Source: Streptomyces sp. CG4 (lineage in GTDB: Bacteria; Actinomycetota; Actinomycetes; Streptomycetales; Streptomycetaceae). From it: a stretch of DNA of 64,000 bases. Position numbers and translations under genes: made by a program. This document shows, one piece after another, positions 1 through 10,574 of this stretch. The notes under the pieces are model-generated. The model saw only the letters and a list, made by a program, of their open reading frames with translations, did not search any database and had not been told where the DNA came from. The stretch lies in contig NZ_CP163525.1 in NCBI RefSeq assembly GCF_041080655.1, positions 4,898,001 through 4,962,000 on the forward strand, in the 5' to 3' direction. Numbering within the stretch: position 1 is the first letter of the stretch; each line of letters opens with the position of its first letter.

Positions 1-3000
1 ACTGCGTCCTGCACCTCTTCCCCGGTGCCGACCCCCTGGGTGAGCTGGTCCGCCATGTCCCCGATCTCGGCGAGGTCGCCGCCGATGCGCACCGGGCCGA
101 GCGGGAGGCGATGGAGAGCCCGGGGATTCCCGGTTCCGACTCGCCCCGGGTGGCCCGAGCCGCGCGCGCGGCCGTGGCGGAGTGGGCCCGCCGTGAGACG
201 GCTGCCGAGACCCGGCCGGTCGTGGTCGTGGACCAGTTCGAGGAGGCGTTCACCCTCTGCGCGGACGAGGCCGAGCGGCGTACGTTCATCCAGCTGCTGC
301 ACGCCGCCTGCACCCCGGCCGCCGGCTCGCACGAGCCCGCCCCGGTCCTCGTCGTCCTCGGCATCCGCGCCGACTTCTACGAGCAGTGCCTCGGCTACCC
401 GGAACTGGCCGACGCCCTCCAGCACCGGCACATGGTGCTCGGCCCGCTGACCAGCGCCGAGCTGCGCGACGCGGTGACCGGACCGGCCAAGGCGGTGGGT
501 CTGGAGCTGGAATCGGGGCTGGCCGAGCTGATCGTCCGCGAGGTGAGCGCCGACGGCCCGCGCGGGGCGCACGACGCGGGCGTGCTCCCGCTGCTCTCGC
601 ACGCCCTGCTCGCCACCTGGCAGCGCCGCAAGGCCGGCCGGCTGACCCTGGCCGGCTACCGCGCGGCCGGCGGCATCCAGGGCGCCGTCGCGGCGACCGC
701 CGAGCGCGCCTGGTCGGGGCTCGACCCGGCGGCCCGTACGGCCGCCCGGCTGCTCCTGCTGCGCCTCGTCCGCCTCGGCGAGGACACCCAGGCCACCCGC
801 CGCCGGGGCACCCGGCGCCAGCTCGCGGCGGAGTCCGCGGACCCCGGCAAGACGGAGGAGTCCCTGGAGGCCCTGGTCCGGGCCCGGCTGGTGACGCTGG
901 ACGCGGACACCGTGGAGATCACCCACGAGGCGCTGCTGCACGCCTGGCCCCGGCTGCGCCACTGGATCGACGACGACCGGGGCGACCAGCTGCTGCGCCA
1001 GCGGCTGGAGGAGGACGGCCGGTCCTGGGAGGACTCGGACCGGGACAGCTCGCTGCTGTACCGGGGCTCCCGGCTGGAGCAGGCCCGCACCTGGGCCAGG
1101 TCGGCCGGGGACACCTTCCTGACCCGCAGCGCGGTGGAGTTCCTGGCCGCCTCGGTACGGCTGCGCAAGCGCACGGTGTGGATCAGCCGGGCCGCGGTGG
1201 CCGCCCTGGTGGCGCTGGCGCTGGTCGCGGGCGTCTCCGCGGTGATCGCCTGGCAGCAGCGGGACGACGCCGTCTTCGAGCAGGTGCTCGCCGAGGCCGA
1301 CCGGGTCCAGCACACGGATCCGTCCCTGGCCGCGCAGCTCGACCTGGTCGCCCATCGGCTGCGCCCCGACGACCAGGGCACGTACAGCCGCCTGATCTCG
1401 ATCGTGAACGCCCCGCTGGCCACCCCCCTGTCCGGCCACACCGGCGCCGTCTACCTCACCACCTTCAGCCCCGACGGCAAGACCCTGGCCACGGCCAGCT
1501 ACGACCGGACCGTCCGGCTGTGGAACGTGGCCGACCCGGGCCGCCCGCAGCCCCTCGGCAAGCCGCTGACCGGGCACACCGGCTGGGTGAGCAGCGCGGT
1601 CTTCAGCCCGGACGGGCACACCCTCGCGAGCGCCGGCGACGACGGAACCGTCCGGCTGTGGAACGTGACCGACCCCGCGCACCCGCGGCCACTCGGCCAA
1701 CCGCTCACCGGCCACAAGGGCACGATCTACCTGATCACCTTCAGCCCCGACGGCCACACGCTGGCCTCGGCGAGCGAGGACCACACGGTACGGCTGTGGA
1801 ACGTGGCCGACCCCGCCCACGCGTCCGCGCTGGGCTCCCCGCTGACCGGTCACAGCGCCGCGGTGCGCAGCCTCGCGTTCAGCCCCGACGGCCACACCCT
1901 CGCGGCGGGCGGCGACGACCGCACGATCCTGCTGTGGAACACGGCGGACCCGCGCCGGCCGGAGCCGTACCCCACGGCGCTGAAGGGCCACACGGACCTC
2001 GTGCACTCGGTGGCGTTCAGCCCCGACGGCCGCACCCTGGCCAGCGGCAGCGCGGACGACACGATCCGGCTGTGGGACGTGTCCGACCCCGCGCACCCCG
2101 CCGCGCTGGGCTCACCGCTGACCGGCCACACCGGACCGATCTGGTCGGTGGCCTTCAGCCCGGACGGCCGCAGACTGGCCGCGGCGAGCGCGGACAGCAC
2201 GGCGAGCCTGTGGAACGTGGCCGATCCGACGTCCCCCTCGCAGGTCGGCGAGCCGTTCGCGGGCAGCAGCGGCGAGATGTACGCCCTCGGGTTCAGCCCC
2301 GACGGGCGGACCCTGGCCACCGGCAGCGGCGACGGCAAGGTGCGCCTGTGGTCGGTACCGACCACCGATGTGATCGGCCGCAGCGCGGTGTTCCGGCCGG
2401 ACGGAAAGGTGATGGCCACGGCGGCCCGGGACGGCCGGGTCCGGCTGTGGAACGTGGCCCGGCCCGGCCGGCCGGTGCCGCTGGGCGACCCGTTCATGCA
2501 GGGCAAGGACGGCCGGCGCGTGCTGTTCTCGCCCGACGGCCGCACCCTCGTGGTCCTCACCCCCAACCGGTTGGTGTACCTGTGGAACATCACCGACCCC
2601 GGCCATCCGGTCCCCGCCGGAGCACCCCTCGCCCTGCAGAACCGCTTCATGGGGCCCAACGCGCTGGCGTACAGCCCGGACGGCCGCACCCTCGTCACCG
2701 CCTACGACGGCCACCGGTTCCAGCTGTGGAACGTCACCGACCCCGCGCACGCCGTACCGCTCGGCAAGCCGGTCAGCGGCCACCGGGGGTACATCAACGC
2801 CCTCGCCTTCAGCCCGGACGGCCACACCCTGGCCACCGGCAGCGCGGACAGCACCATCCGCCTGTGGAACGTCACCGACCCGGCCCGCCCGACCCTGCTC
2901 GGCACCCCGCTCGCCGAGCACTCCGGGCCGGTCAACGCGCTCGTGTTCACGCCCGACGGCCACACCCTGGCCAGCGGCAGCGACGACGACACGGTCCGGC

Positions 3001-3401
3001 TGTGGAACGTCACCGACCCCGCCTCGGCCGCCGCGCTCGGCAAGCCGCTCATCGGCCACAGCGAGGCGGTGACCTCACTGACGTTCACCCCCGACGGTCG
3101 CACTCTGGCCAGCGGCGGCGACGACAACACGGTCCGGCTGTGGGACGTCACCGACCCCGCCTCGGCGAGGCCCATCGGCCAGTCCATGAGCTCCAACGGC
3201 CAGACGGGCAACTTCCTTTCCTTCAGCCCCAGAAGCCGCGTCCTCGGCCTCTCCAGCGGCGCCGACACGGTCCGGCTGCTGAGCCTGGACACCGACGCGG
3301 CGATCACACACATCTGCTCGGTCACCCGGGGCGTGCTGACCCCGCAGAAGTGGCACGAATACCTGCCCCGCCTCTCCTACGACCCTCCGTGCGGTCGATG
3401 A
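1..3401 (+). CDS. STAND-type NTPase with C-terminal WD40 repeats (5' end outside window)
   Basis: The frame is open from base 3, so the gene starts upstream and its P-loop is not seen. The first ATG inside the window (111) is internal. Visible parts in order are a Walker B-like VVVVDQFEE (about 215-245), typical of nSTAND1 NTPases with WD40 tails; an alpha-helical and winged-helix-like region; one transmembrane helix (about 1175-1260, AAVAALVALALVAGVSAVIAW); and then about 14 WD40 units from 1430 on. Thirteen of these end in a clear LWNV/LWDV-type strand and the last is degenerate, which would fit two seven-bladed propellers. Such proteins are regulatory or defence-type signalling ATPases in which the propeller senses a ligand and the STAND module oligomerises. 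The helix suggests membrane anchoring with the two halves on opposite sides. The ligand is unknown. A strong terminator follows the stop codon. Confidence 0.85.
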   Translation, partial: CVLHLFPGADPLGELVRHVPDLGEVAADAHRAEREAMESPGIPGSDSPRVARAARAAVAEWARRETAAETRPVVVVDQFEEAFTLCADEAERRTFIQLLHAACTPAAGSHEPAPVLVVLGIRADFYEQCLGYPELADALQHRHMVLGPLTSAELRDAVTGPAKAVGLELESGLAELIVREVSADGPRGAHDAGVLPLLSHALLATWQRRKAGRLTLAGYRAAGGIQGAVAATAERAWSGLDPAARTAARLLLLRLVRLGEDTQATRRRGTRRQLAAESADPGKTEESLEALVRARLVTLDADTVEITHEALLHAWPRLRHWIDDDRGDQLLRQRLEEDGRSWEDSDRDSSLLYRGSRLEQARTWARSAGDTFLTRSAVEFLAASVRLRKRTVWISRAAVAALVALALVAGVSAVIAWQQRDDAVFEQVLAEADRVQHTDPSLAAQLDLVAHRLRPDDQGTYSRLISIVNAPLATPLSGHTGAVYLTTFSPDGKTLATASYDRTVRLWNVADPGRPQPLGKPLTGHTGWVSSAVFSPDGHTLASAGDDGTVRLWNVTDPAHPRPLGQPLTGHKGTIYLITFSPDGHTLASASEDHTVRLWNVADPAHASALGSPLTGHSAAVRSLAFSPDGHTLAAGGDDRTILLWNTADPRRPEPYPTALKGHTDLVHSVAFSPDGRTLASGSADDTIRLWDVSDPAHPAALGSPLTGHTGPIWSVAFSPDGRRLAAASADSTASLWNVADPTSPSQVGEPFAGSSGEMYALGFSPDGRTLATGSGDGKVRLWSVPTTDVIGRSAVFRPDGKVMATAARDGRVRLWNVARPGRPVPLGDPFMQGKDGRRVLFSPDGRTLVVLTPNRLVYLWNITDPGHPVPAGAPLALQNRFMGPNALAYSPDGRTLVTAYDGHRFQLWNVTDPAHAVPLGKPVSGHRGYINALAFSPDGHTLATGSADSTIRLWNVTDPARPTLLGTPLAEHSGPVNALVFTPDGHTLASGSDDDTVRLWNVTDPASAAALGKPLIGHSEAVTSLTFTPDGRTLASGGDDNTVRLWDVTDPASARPIGQSMSSNGQTGNFLSFSPRSRVLGLSSGADTVRLLSLDTDAAITHICSVTRGVLTPQKWHEYLPRLSYDPPCGR

Positions 3402-3471
3402 TCGGCCAACCTGACCGATTCCCGGCCGACTTGCCCCCACAAGCCGCCCAGTCTTGTTAACCTTGGCCATA

Positions 3472-3511
3472 GCCCGATCGCTGGTGCATCCCCCGTCGCC
3501 AGCGATCGGGC
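3472..3511 (+). terminator. Rho-independent terminator after the STAND-WD40 gene
   Basis: A 13-bp perfect stem (3472-3484 with 3499-3511, arm GCCCGATCGCTGG) with a 14-nt loop is followed by CTTTTC. It lies 70 bp after the WD40 gene stop. Confidence 0.8.
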
Positions 3512-3544
3512 CTTTTCATGGCACCCCCGCGCCCTCCCCGCGCC

Positions 3545-3621
3545 GCTCCTGTGCCCTTCCTGCGCCTTTCCTGCGCCCGCCCTGCGCCTTTCCTGCGCCT
3601 TTCCTGCGACGTTCCTGTGCC
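3545..3621. repeat. Seven tandem 11-bp units, consensus TTTCCTGCGCC
   Basis: Seven consecutive 11-bp units, each varying at one to four positions, fill 77 bp of the 511-bp stretch without a gene between the WD40 gene and tRNA-Ile. Beyond this array, the terminator at 3472 and the tRNA terminator I see nothing else in that stretch. Reading frames through the repeat on the minus strand give KGAGRAQERRR-like peptides and run into the tRNA, so I do not call them genes. Confidence 0.85.
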
Positions 3622-3872
3622 CGTTCCCCACCCCGCGCCCCGTCGCGGCCGTACGACGGCGAACCGCCCCCGGCGGCAGACCGGCGCCACCAACCGCCGG
3701 GCGCCGGCGCGGCGATCCCCCGCCATCGATGGATCAAATCTCGCCAATCTGCGCACGGTGCGGTTGGGCGACCTCCCCTGTCGCTCGCCTCCCCGTTCAG
3801 CCCGCCGGGGTATGCCCTTCTCCGGGGTATGCCCTCCGGACGCACGGCGGCTGCGGTCAGCCGTGAACGCCA

Positions 3873-3904
3873 AAGGCCCCCGATCCATCCGGACCGGGGG
3901 CCTT
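3873..3904 (-). terminator. Terminator downstream of tRNA-Ile
   Basis: A perfect 10-bp stem (arms AAGGCCCCCG and CGGGGGCCTT) with a 12-nt loop sits 8 bp beyond the 3' end of the minus-strand tRNA. Confidence 0.75.
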
Positions 3905-3912
3905 CGTGCTGG

Positions 3913-3986
3913 TGGGGCTAACAGGATTTGAACCTGTGGCCTCATCCTTATCAGGGATGCGCTCTAACCAACTGAGCTATAGCCCC
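3913..3986 (-). tRNA. tRNA-Ile (anticodon GAT)
   Basis: The 74-nt minus-strand gene begins GGGGCTATAGCTCAG and ends AGCCCC plus discriminator A. The acceptor stem pairs GGGGCTA with TAGCCCC, the anticodon loop is CTGATAA with anticodon GAT, and the T loop is GTTCAAATC. CCA is not encoded. It decodes ATC and ATT. A tRNA-Ile just beyond gyrA is a common arrangement in Streptomyces. Confidence 0.97.
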
Positions 3987-4107
3987 GCCGCGCTGTGCGG
4001 TGTGTCCCGCGCGCTGACTCCTGAAGATTAGCGCACGACCACGTCAGTCCCAAAATCGGTTGTCGGGGGACCATCAGGTCAGAGAGCTGCGGGGTGTACG
4101 GGGGGCG

Positions 4108-4842
4108 TCACTCGTCCTCGGCCAGGGTCAGCTCGATGCCGCCCACGAAGCCCGCGGAGAGGTTGTAGATGAACGCACCGAGGGTCGCGAGGGCGGTGGC
4201 CAGGACCACGTCGATGACCGCGATGATCGTCGTGAACGTCAGAACGTGGGGGAGCGAGAGGAACGCCTGCAGATCGAAGCCGTTCGCCTCGTTCGAGCCG
4301 GTCGCCTCCGAGATCGTGCCGCCCACCGTCGAGAACACGCCCATCGCGTCCAGGACCATCCACAGCACCGCCGAGGCGACGATCGTGCAGATGCCGAGCG
4401 CGATGGAGAGCAGGAAGCTGACCTTCATCACCGACCACGGGTCCGCCTTGGCCACCCGCAGCCGTGCCTTACGGGTGCGCGGCGCCGTCCGGGCACCGGT
4501 GCGCGGGCGCCGTACGGCACCGGCCGGCGGCTGCGCCTGATAGGCCTGCGGCGGGTGGTACGGCGCGGCGGGCTGCTCCGGGAGCCGCTCCCCGGGGAGC
4601 GGGGACGACGACTGTGCCTCGCCGGCCGCGGCCGGGCCTCGGGTGTCCGTCACGGTTCCCCCCTGGGATCCAGGTGCGCCGGAGGAGCCGTTCTCGGACA
4701 CCTTCACCGGCTTGAGATTGGTCGTGTGCGGGTCGGCAACGCTCCCCGCACCCGCCGCATGCGCGGCGGAGCCACGGCCGCCGCCGTCCGTATCCGTACC
4801 CCTGGAGGTACCGGCCGATCCGGCGCCCGTGGCTCCGCTCAC
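4108..4842 (-). CDS. DUF3566 membrane protein downstream of gyrA
   Basis: This 244-residue protein has a long Gly/Pro/Ser-rich N-terminal half predicted to be disordered, a basic stretch (TRKARLRVAK), and a C-terminal DUF3566 domain with two transmembrane helices (about residues 145-175 and 205-235), ending in an acidic tail (LAEDE). The GTG start has GAGGAG about 10 nt upstream. It begins 18 bp after the gyrA stop and is surely co-transcribed with gyrB-gyrA. The pairing of this family with gyrA is conserved in actinobacteria. No function is established, so I infer only a small integral membrane protein. Confidence 0.85.
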   Translation of the reverse strand: MSGATGAGSAGTSRGTDTDGGGRGSAAHAAGAGSVADPHTTNLKPVKVSENGSSGAPGSQGGTVTDTRGPAAAGEAQSSSPLPGERLPEQPAAPYHPPQAYQAQPPAGAVRRPRTGARTAPRTRKARLRVAKADPWSVMKVSFLLSIALGICTIVASAVLWMVLDAMGVFSTVGGTISEATGSNEANGFDLQAFLSLPHVLTFTTIIAVIDVVLATALATLGAFIYNLSAGFVGGIELTLAEDE

Positions 4843-4860
4843 GATGACTCACTCCTCGTG

Positions 4861-7458
<2,598 letters not shown>

Positions 7459-7500
7459 TGCTGGTGAAGATCCTTCCTGGTGCGGTCAGCTGAGACCGAC

Positions 7501-9585
7501 TCAGATGTCGAGGAAGCGGACGTCCTTGGCGTTGCGCTGGATGAACTGGCGGCGCGCCTCGACGTCCTCGCCCATCAGGACCGAGAACAGGTCGTCGGCC
7601 TGGGCGGCGTCGTCCAGGGTGACCTGGCCGAGGACCCGGTGCTCCTGGTCCATCGTGGTCACGCGCAGCTCCTCGGCGTTCATCTCGCCGAGACCCTTGA
7701 AGCGCTGGATCGAGTCCTCCCTGACGCGCTTGCCGCGCTGGCGGCCCATCTCCAGCAGGGCGTCGCGCTCGCGGTCGGAGTACGCGTAGTCGACCTCGTC
7801 GCGACCCCACTTGATCTTGTACAGCGGGGGGCGGGAGAGGAACACGTGCCCGGCCTCGACCAGCGGCCGCATGAAGCGGAACAGGAAGGTCAGCAGCAGG
7901 GTGTTGATGTGCTGGCCGTCGACGTCGGCGTCCGCCATCAGGATGATCTTGTGGTAGCGGAGCTTCTCGATGTCGAAGTCCTCGTGCACACCCGTGCCGA
8001 AGGCCGAGATCAGCGCCTGGATCTCCTGGTTCTGCAGGATCTTGTCGATCCTGGCCTTCTCCACGTTCAGGATCTTGCCGCGGATCGGGAGGATCGCCTG
8101 GTACTGCGGGTTGCGGCCGGACTTGGCCGAGCCGCCGGCGGAGTCACCCTCGACGATGAAGATCTCGCACTTGGTGGGGTCGTTCGACTGGCAGTCGGAG
8201 AGCTTGCCCGGCAGGGACGCCGACTCCAGCAGGCCCTTGCGACGGGTCAGGTCCCGCGCCTTGCGGGCCGCCACGCGCGCGGTGGCCGCCTGGATGCCCT
8301 TGCGGACGATGTCCGCGGCCTCGACCGGGTTGCGGTCCAGCCAGTCGTTGAGGTGCTCGTAGACCGCCTTCTGCACGAAGGTCTTGGCCTCCGTGTTGCC
8401 CAGCTTGGTCTTCGTCTGGCCCTCGAACTGCGGCTCGCTCAGCTTGACGGAGATGATCGCGGTCAGACCCTCACGGATGTCGTCACCGGTGAGGTTGTCG
8501 TCCTTCTCGCGCAGCAGCTTCTTGTCGCGCGCGTACTTGTTGATCAGCGACGTCAGCGCGGCCCGGAAACCCTCTTCGTGCGTGCCGCCCTCGTGGGTGT
8601 GGATGATGTTCGCGAAGGAGTACACGCCCTCGCTGTAGCCGCTGTTCCACTGCATCGCGACCTCGAGGGACAGGCTCTTGTCCTTGTCCTCGGCCTCCAG
8701 GTCGATCACCGTCTGGTGAACGGCCTCCCCCTTGCGGGAGTTGAGGTACTTCACGAAGTCGACGATGCCGCCCTCGTAGTGGTACGTGACCGACTTGACC
8801 TCGGCCTTCTCGTCCGCACCCGCCTCGTCCGCACCGCTGGTCGCCTTCGCCGACTCGCGCTCGTCGGTGAGCCGGAGCGTCAGGCCCTTGTTGAGGAACG
8901 CCATCTCCTGGAAGCGCCGCGACAGCGTCTCGAAGGAGTACTCGGTAGTCTCGAAGATGTCCGGGTCGGCCCAGAAGGTGACCGAGGTGCCGGTCTCGTC
9001 CGTGGCCTCGTGCTGGGCGAGGGGGGCCGTCGGGACGCCGAGCTTGTAGTCCTGCGTCCAGCGGTGGCCGTCCGTCCTGATCTCGACGGACACCTTGGTC
9101 GACAGGGCGTTCACGACGGAGACGCCGACGCCGTGCAGACCGCCGGAGACCGCGTAACCGCCGCCGCCGAACTTGCCGCCCGCGTGCAGCACGGTCAGCA
9201 CGACCTCGACGGCCGGCTTGCCCTCGGACGGCACGATGCCGACCGGGATGCCACGGCCGTTGTCGACGACCCGGACGCCGCCGTCGGCGAGGATCGTGAC
9301 GTCGATCGTGTCCGCGTACCCGGCCAGCGCCTCGTCGACCGAGTTGTCGACGACCTCGTACACCAGGTGGTGCAGACCGCGCTCGCCCGTGGAACCGATG
9401 TACATGCCGGGCCGCTTGCGGACCGCGTCCAGCCCTTCGAGCACGGTGATGGCGCTGGCGTCGTAGGAGGCAGAGGCCGCGCCGGAGTCGGTGGCCTCGA
9501 CGTGGACCGCGGCCTCGGCGGCCTCGCCGCTCACGCCGGCGTCGGTGGACGGGATGTTCTCGTTGGGGTTGCCGGAATCGGCCAC
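7501..9585 (-). CDS. gyrB: DNA gyrase subunit B
   Basis: GyrB supplies ATP hydrolysis to gyrase. The GHKL ATPase domain contains DNSVDEA and the GGLHGVG loop. The TOPRIM domain shows EGDSAGG (about residues 479-485) and the metal-binding DADVDGQH. The conserved QRFKGLGEMN is near the C terminus. I chose the GTG at 9585 (694 residues, starting ADSGNPNENIP) because AAAGGG lies about 7 nt upstream; the frame is open 40 codons further but without homology or a good ribosome site. About 110 residues between the ATPase and transducer parts include an acidic, Ala-rich insertion (GADEAGADEKAEV), common in Streptomyces. No intein is present. Confidence 0.97.
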   Translation of the reverse strand: MADSGNPNENIPSTDAGVSGEAAEAAVHVEATDSGAASASYDASAITVLEGLDAVRKRPGMYIGSTGERGLHHLVYEVVDNSVDEALAGYADTIDVTILADGGVRVVDNGRGIPVGIVPSEGKPAVEVVLTVLHAGGKFGGGGYAVSGGLHGVGVSVVNALSTKVSVEIRTDGHRWTQDYKLGVPTAPLAQHEATDETGTSVTFWADPDIFETTEYSFETLSRRFQEMAFLNKGLTLRLTDERESAKATSGADEAGADEKAEVKSVTYHYEGGIVDFVKYLNSRKGEAVHQTVIDLEAEDKDKSLSLEVAMQWNSGYSEGVYSFANIIHTHEGGTHEEGFRAALTSLINKYARDKKLLREKDDNLTGDDIREGLTAIISVKLSEPQFEGQTKTKLGNTEAKTFVQKAVYEHLNDWLDRNPVEAADIVRKGIQAATARVAARKARDLTRRKGLLESASLPGKLSDCQSNDPTKCEIFIVEGDSAGGSAKSGRNPQYQAILPIRGKILNVEKARIDKILQNQEIQALISAFGTGVHEDFDIEKLRYHKIILMADADVDGQHINTLLLTFLFRFMRPLVEAGHVFLSRPPLYKIKWGRDEVDYAYSDRERDALLEMGRQRGKRVREDSIQRFKGLGEMNAEELRVTTMDQEHRVLGQVTLDDAAQADDLFSVLMGEDVEARRQFIQRNAKDVRFLDI

Positions 9586-9995
9586 GAAGCGCCCTTTCTG
9601 GCACAGCACGAGCCGGGCTCGTCGGCGGGTTGCCGGAGCGGCTGCGGCATGTTGCGGTGGTAAGCCTTGATCAGCGTTGCTCAGCATTTCCCGGGCGGTC
9701 CCCACAATGGGGCGGGATTGTCTTCCAGTCTACCGGTAGGTCTGACATCGATGGGGGTTTGCCGGTACCTGAGTCCGCATGTGCCGCCCTGAACCGACCT
9801 CGACCGGGTCCCGATATACGGATGGGGGCTCCAAGGGGCTCACAGCGGCACTCAGCGCTTCGAGGCGTCAACCCTTGGCTACTGGGGGGTCAGATGGGCG
9901 TCCACACCCGTGTCGGGCGACGATCGGCGCGGGTGCGCAGGGGGACGACCAGGGGTACGGCAGCGTCCCCGGCCGAGCCTGCGACGTGACGTACG
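9586..9995. other. Non-coding stretch upstream of gyrB (gyrB promoter region)
   Basis: There is no credible gene in these 410 bp between the gyrB start and the dciA stop; the plus-strand frames here have random codon use and no ribosome site. The region must hold the gyrB promoter, which in Streptomyces responds to supercoiling, but I could not pick a convincing -35/-10 pair. It ends in a 16-bp perfect palindrome, listed separately. Confidence 0.5.
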
Positions 9996-10000
9996 TCACG
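9985..10000. promoter_or_regulatory. 16-bp perfect palindrome CGTGACGTACGTCACG, possible Crp-type site
   Basis: The palindrome overlaps the dciA stop codon (9996-9998) and lies about 400 bp upstream of gyrB. Its core GTGACGTACGTCAC fits the GTG-N6-GNCAC pattern that I recall for Streptomyces Crp. Binding is inference only; the symmetry is what the sequence shows. Confidence 0.35.
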
Positions 10001-10574
10001 CGCAGGTGTCGCCTGGGCCGGAGCTCCCCGGAGCGCGCAGCGGGCCGTAGCGGCGGGCCGGTCCGCCCGGATTGAGCACCTTGATCATGCGTACGGTGCC
10101 GTGCCCCAGGTCCTCGTTGAGCCGGGCGACCAGCGCGGGCGCGAGGTGGCGCAGCTGGGTCGCCCAGGCCGTCGAGTCGCACTGCACGGTCAGCACCCGC
10201 TCGTCCTCGTCGTACCGCTGCGGCACACAGTGCTTGGCCAGGTCCTCGCCGACGATCTGCGGCCAGCGGCCCATGACCCCGCCCACCGCCGCGGGCGTCT
10301 CCCAGCCGCGCTCGGTCAGCAGCCGGTTGATCGCGGCACCGAGCGCCATCGGATCGCGGCCGTCGGCGCGCGCACCGGAGCGCAGCCCGCCGCCGCGCCG
10401 GGCCTGCTTCTTCTGCCGTGCCGCATCCCCACGCGCGCGTGCCTGCTCCCGCGCCGCGCGCAACGCCACACGCGCGAGATCGACACCGGAGGGTTCGGGA
10501 CCGGAGGATTCGGGCGCCTTCTTCGCATCCTTGGCGGCGGGCTCGCCCGTGCTGCCGGAGCTGCCGGTGCTCAT
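9996..10574 (-). CDS. dciA: DciA-like protein (DUF721)
   Basis: This 192-residue protein has a basic, Ala-rich N-terminal third (AREQARARGDAARQKKQARR) and a C-terminal DUF721 domain with WPQIVGEDLAKHC and LTVQCDSTAWATQLRHLAP. That domain is the KH-like fold of DciA, the ancestral loader or operator of the DnaB helicase in bacteria lacking DnaC or DnaI. The ATG overlaps the recF stop by 4 bp (ATGA), so it is translationally coupled to recF. dnaB itself is 40 kb away at 50.8 kb. Confidence 0.9.
   Translation of the reverse strand: MSTGSSGSTGEPAAKDAKKAPESSGPEPSGVDLARVALRAAREQARARGDAARQKKQARRGGGLRSGARADGRDPMALGAAINRLLTERGWETPAAVGGVMGRWPQIVGEDLAKHCVPQRYDEDERVLTVQCDSTAWATQLRHLAPALVARLNEDLGHGTVRMIKVLNPGGPARRYGPLRAPGSSGPGDTCA

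Noticed and set aside
386..3460. A 1024-codon second plus-strand frame through the WD40 gene
   Set aside because: Arg/Pro/Gly-rich shadow; the in-frame WD40 and STAND motifs are in the other frame.
3545..3621. Could the 11-bp repeats be a CRISPR array?
   Set aside because: Units are contiguous with no spacers and there are no cas genes.
3457..3945. Minus-strand repeat-peptide frame (RAQERRRKGAG)
   Set aside because: It arises from the 11-bp repeat and runs through the tRNA-Ile gene.
9586..9705. A 40-codon N-terminal extension of gyrB
   Set aside because: No homology and no ribosome site; the GTG at 9585 has both.
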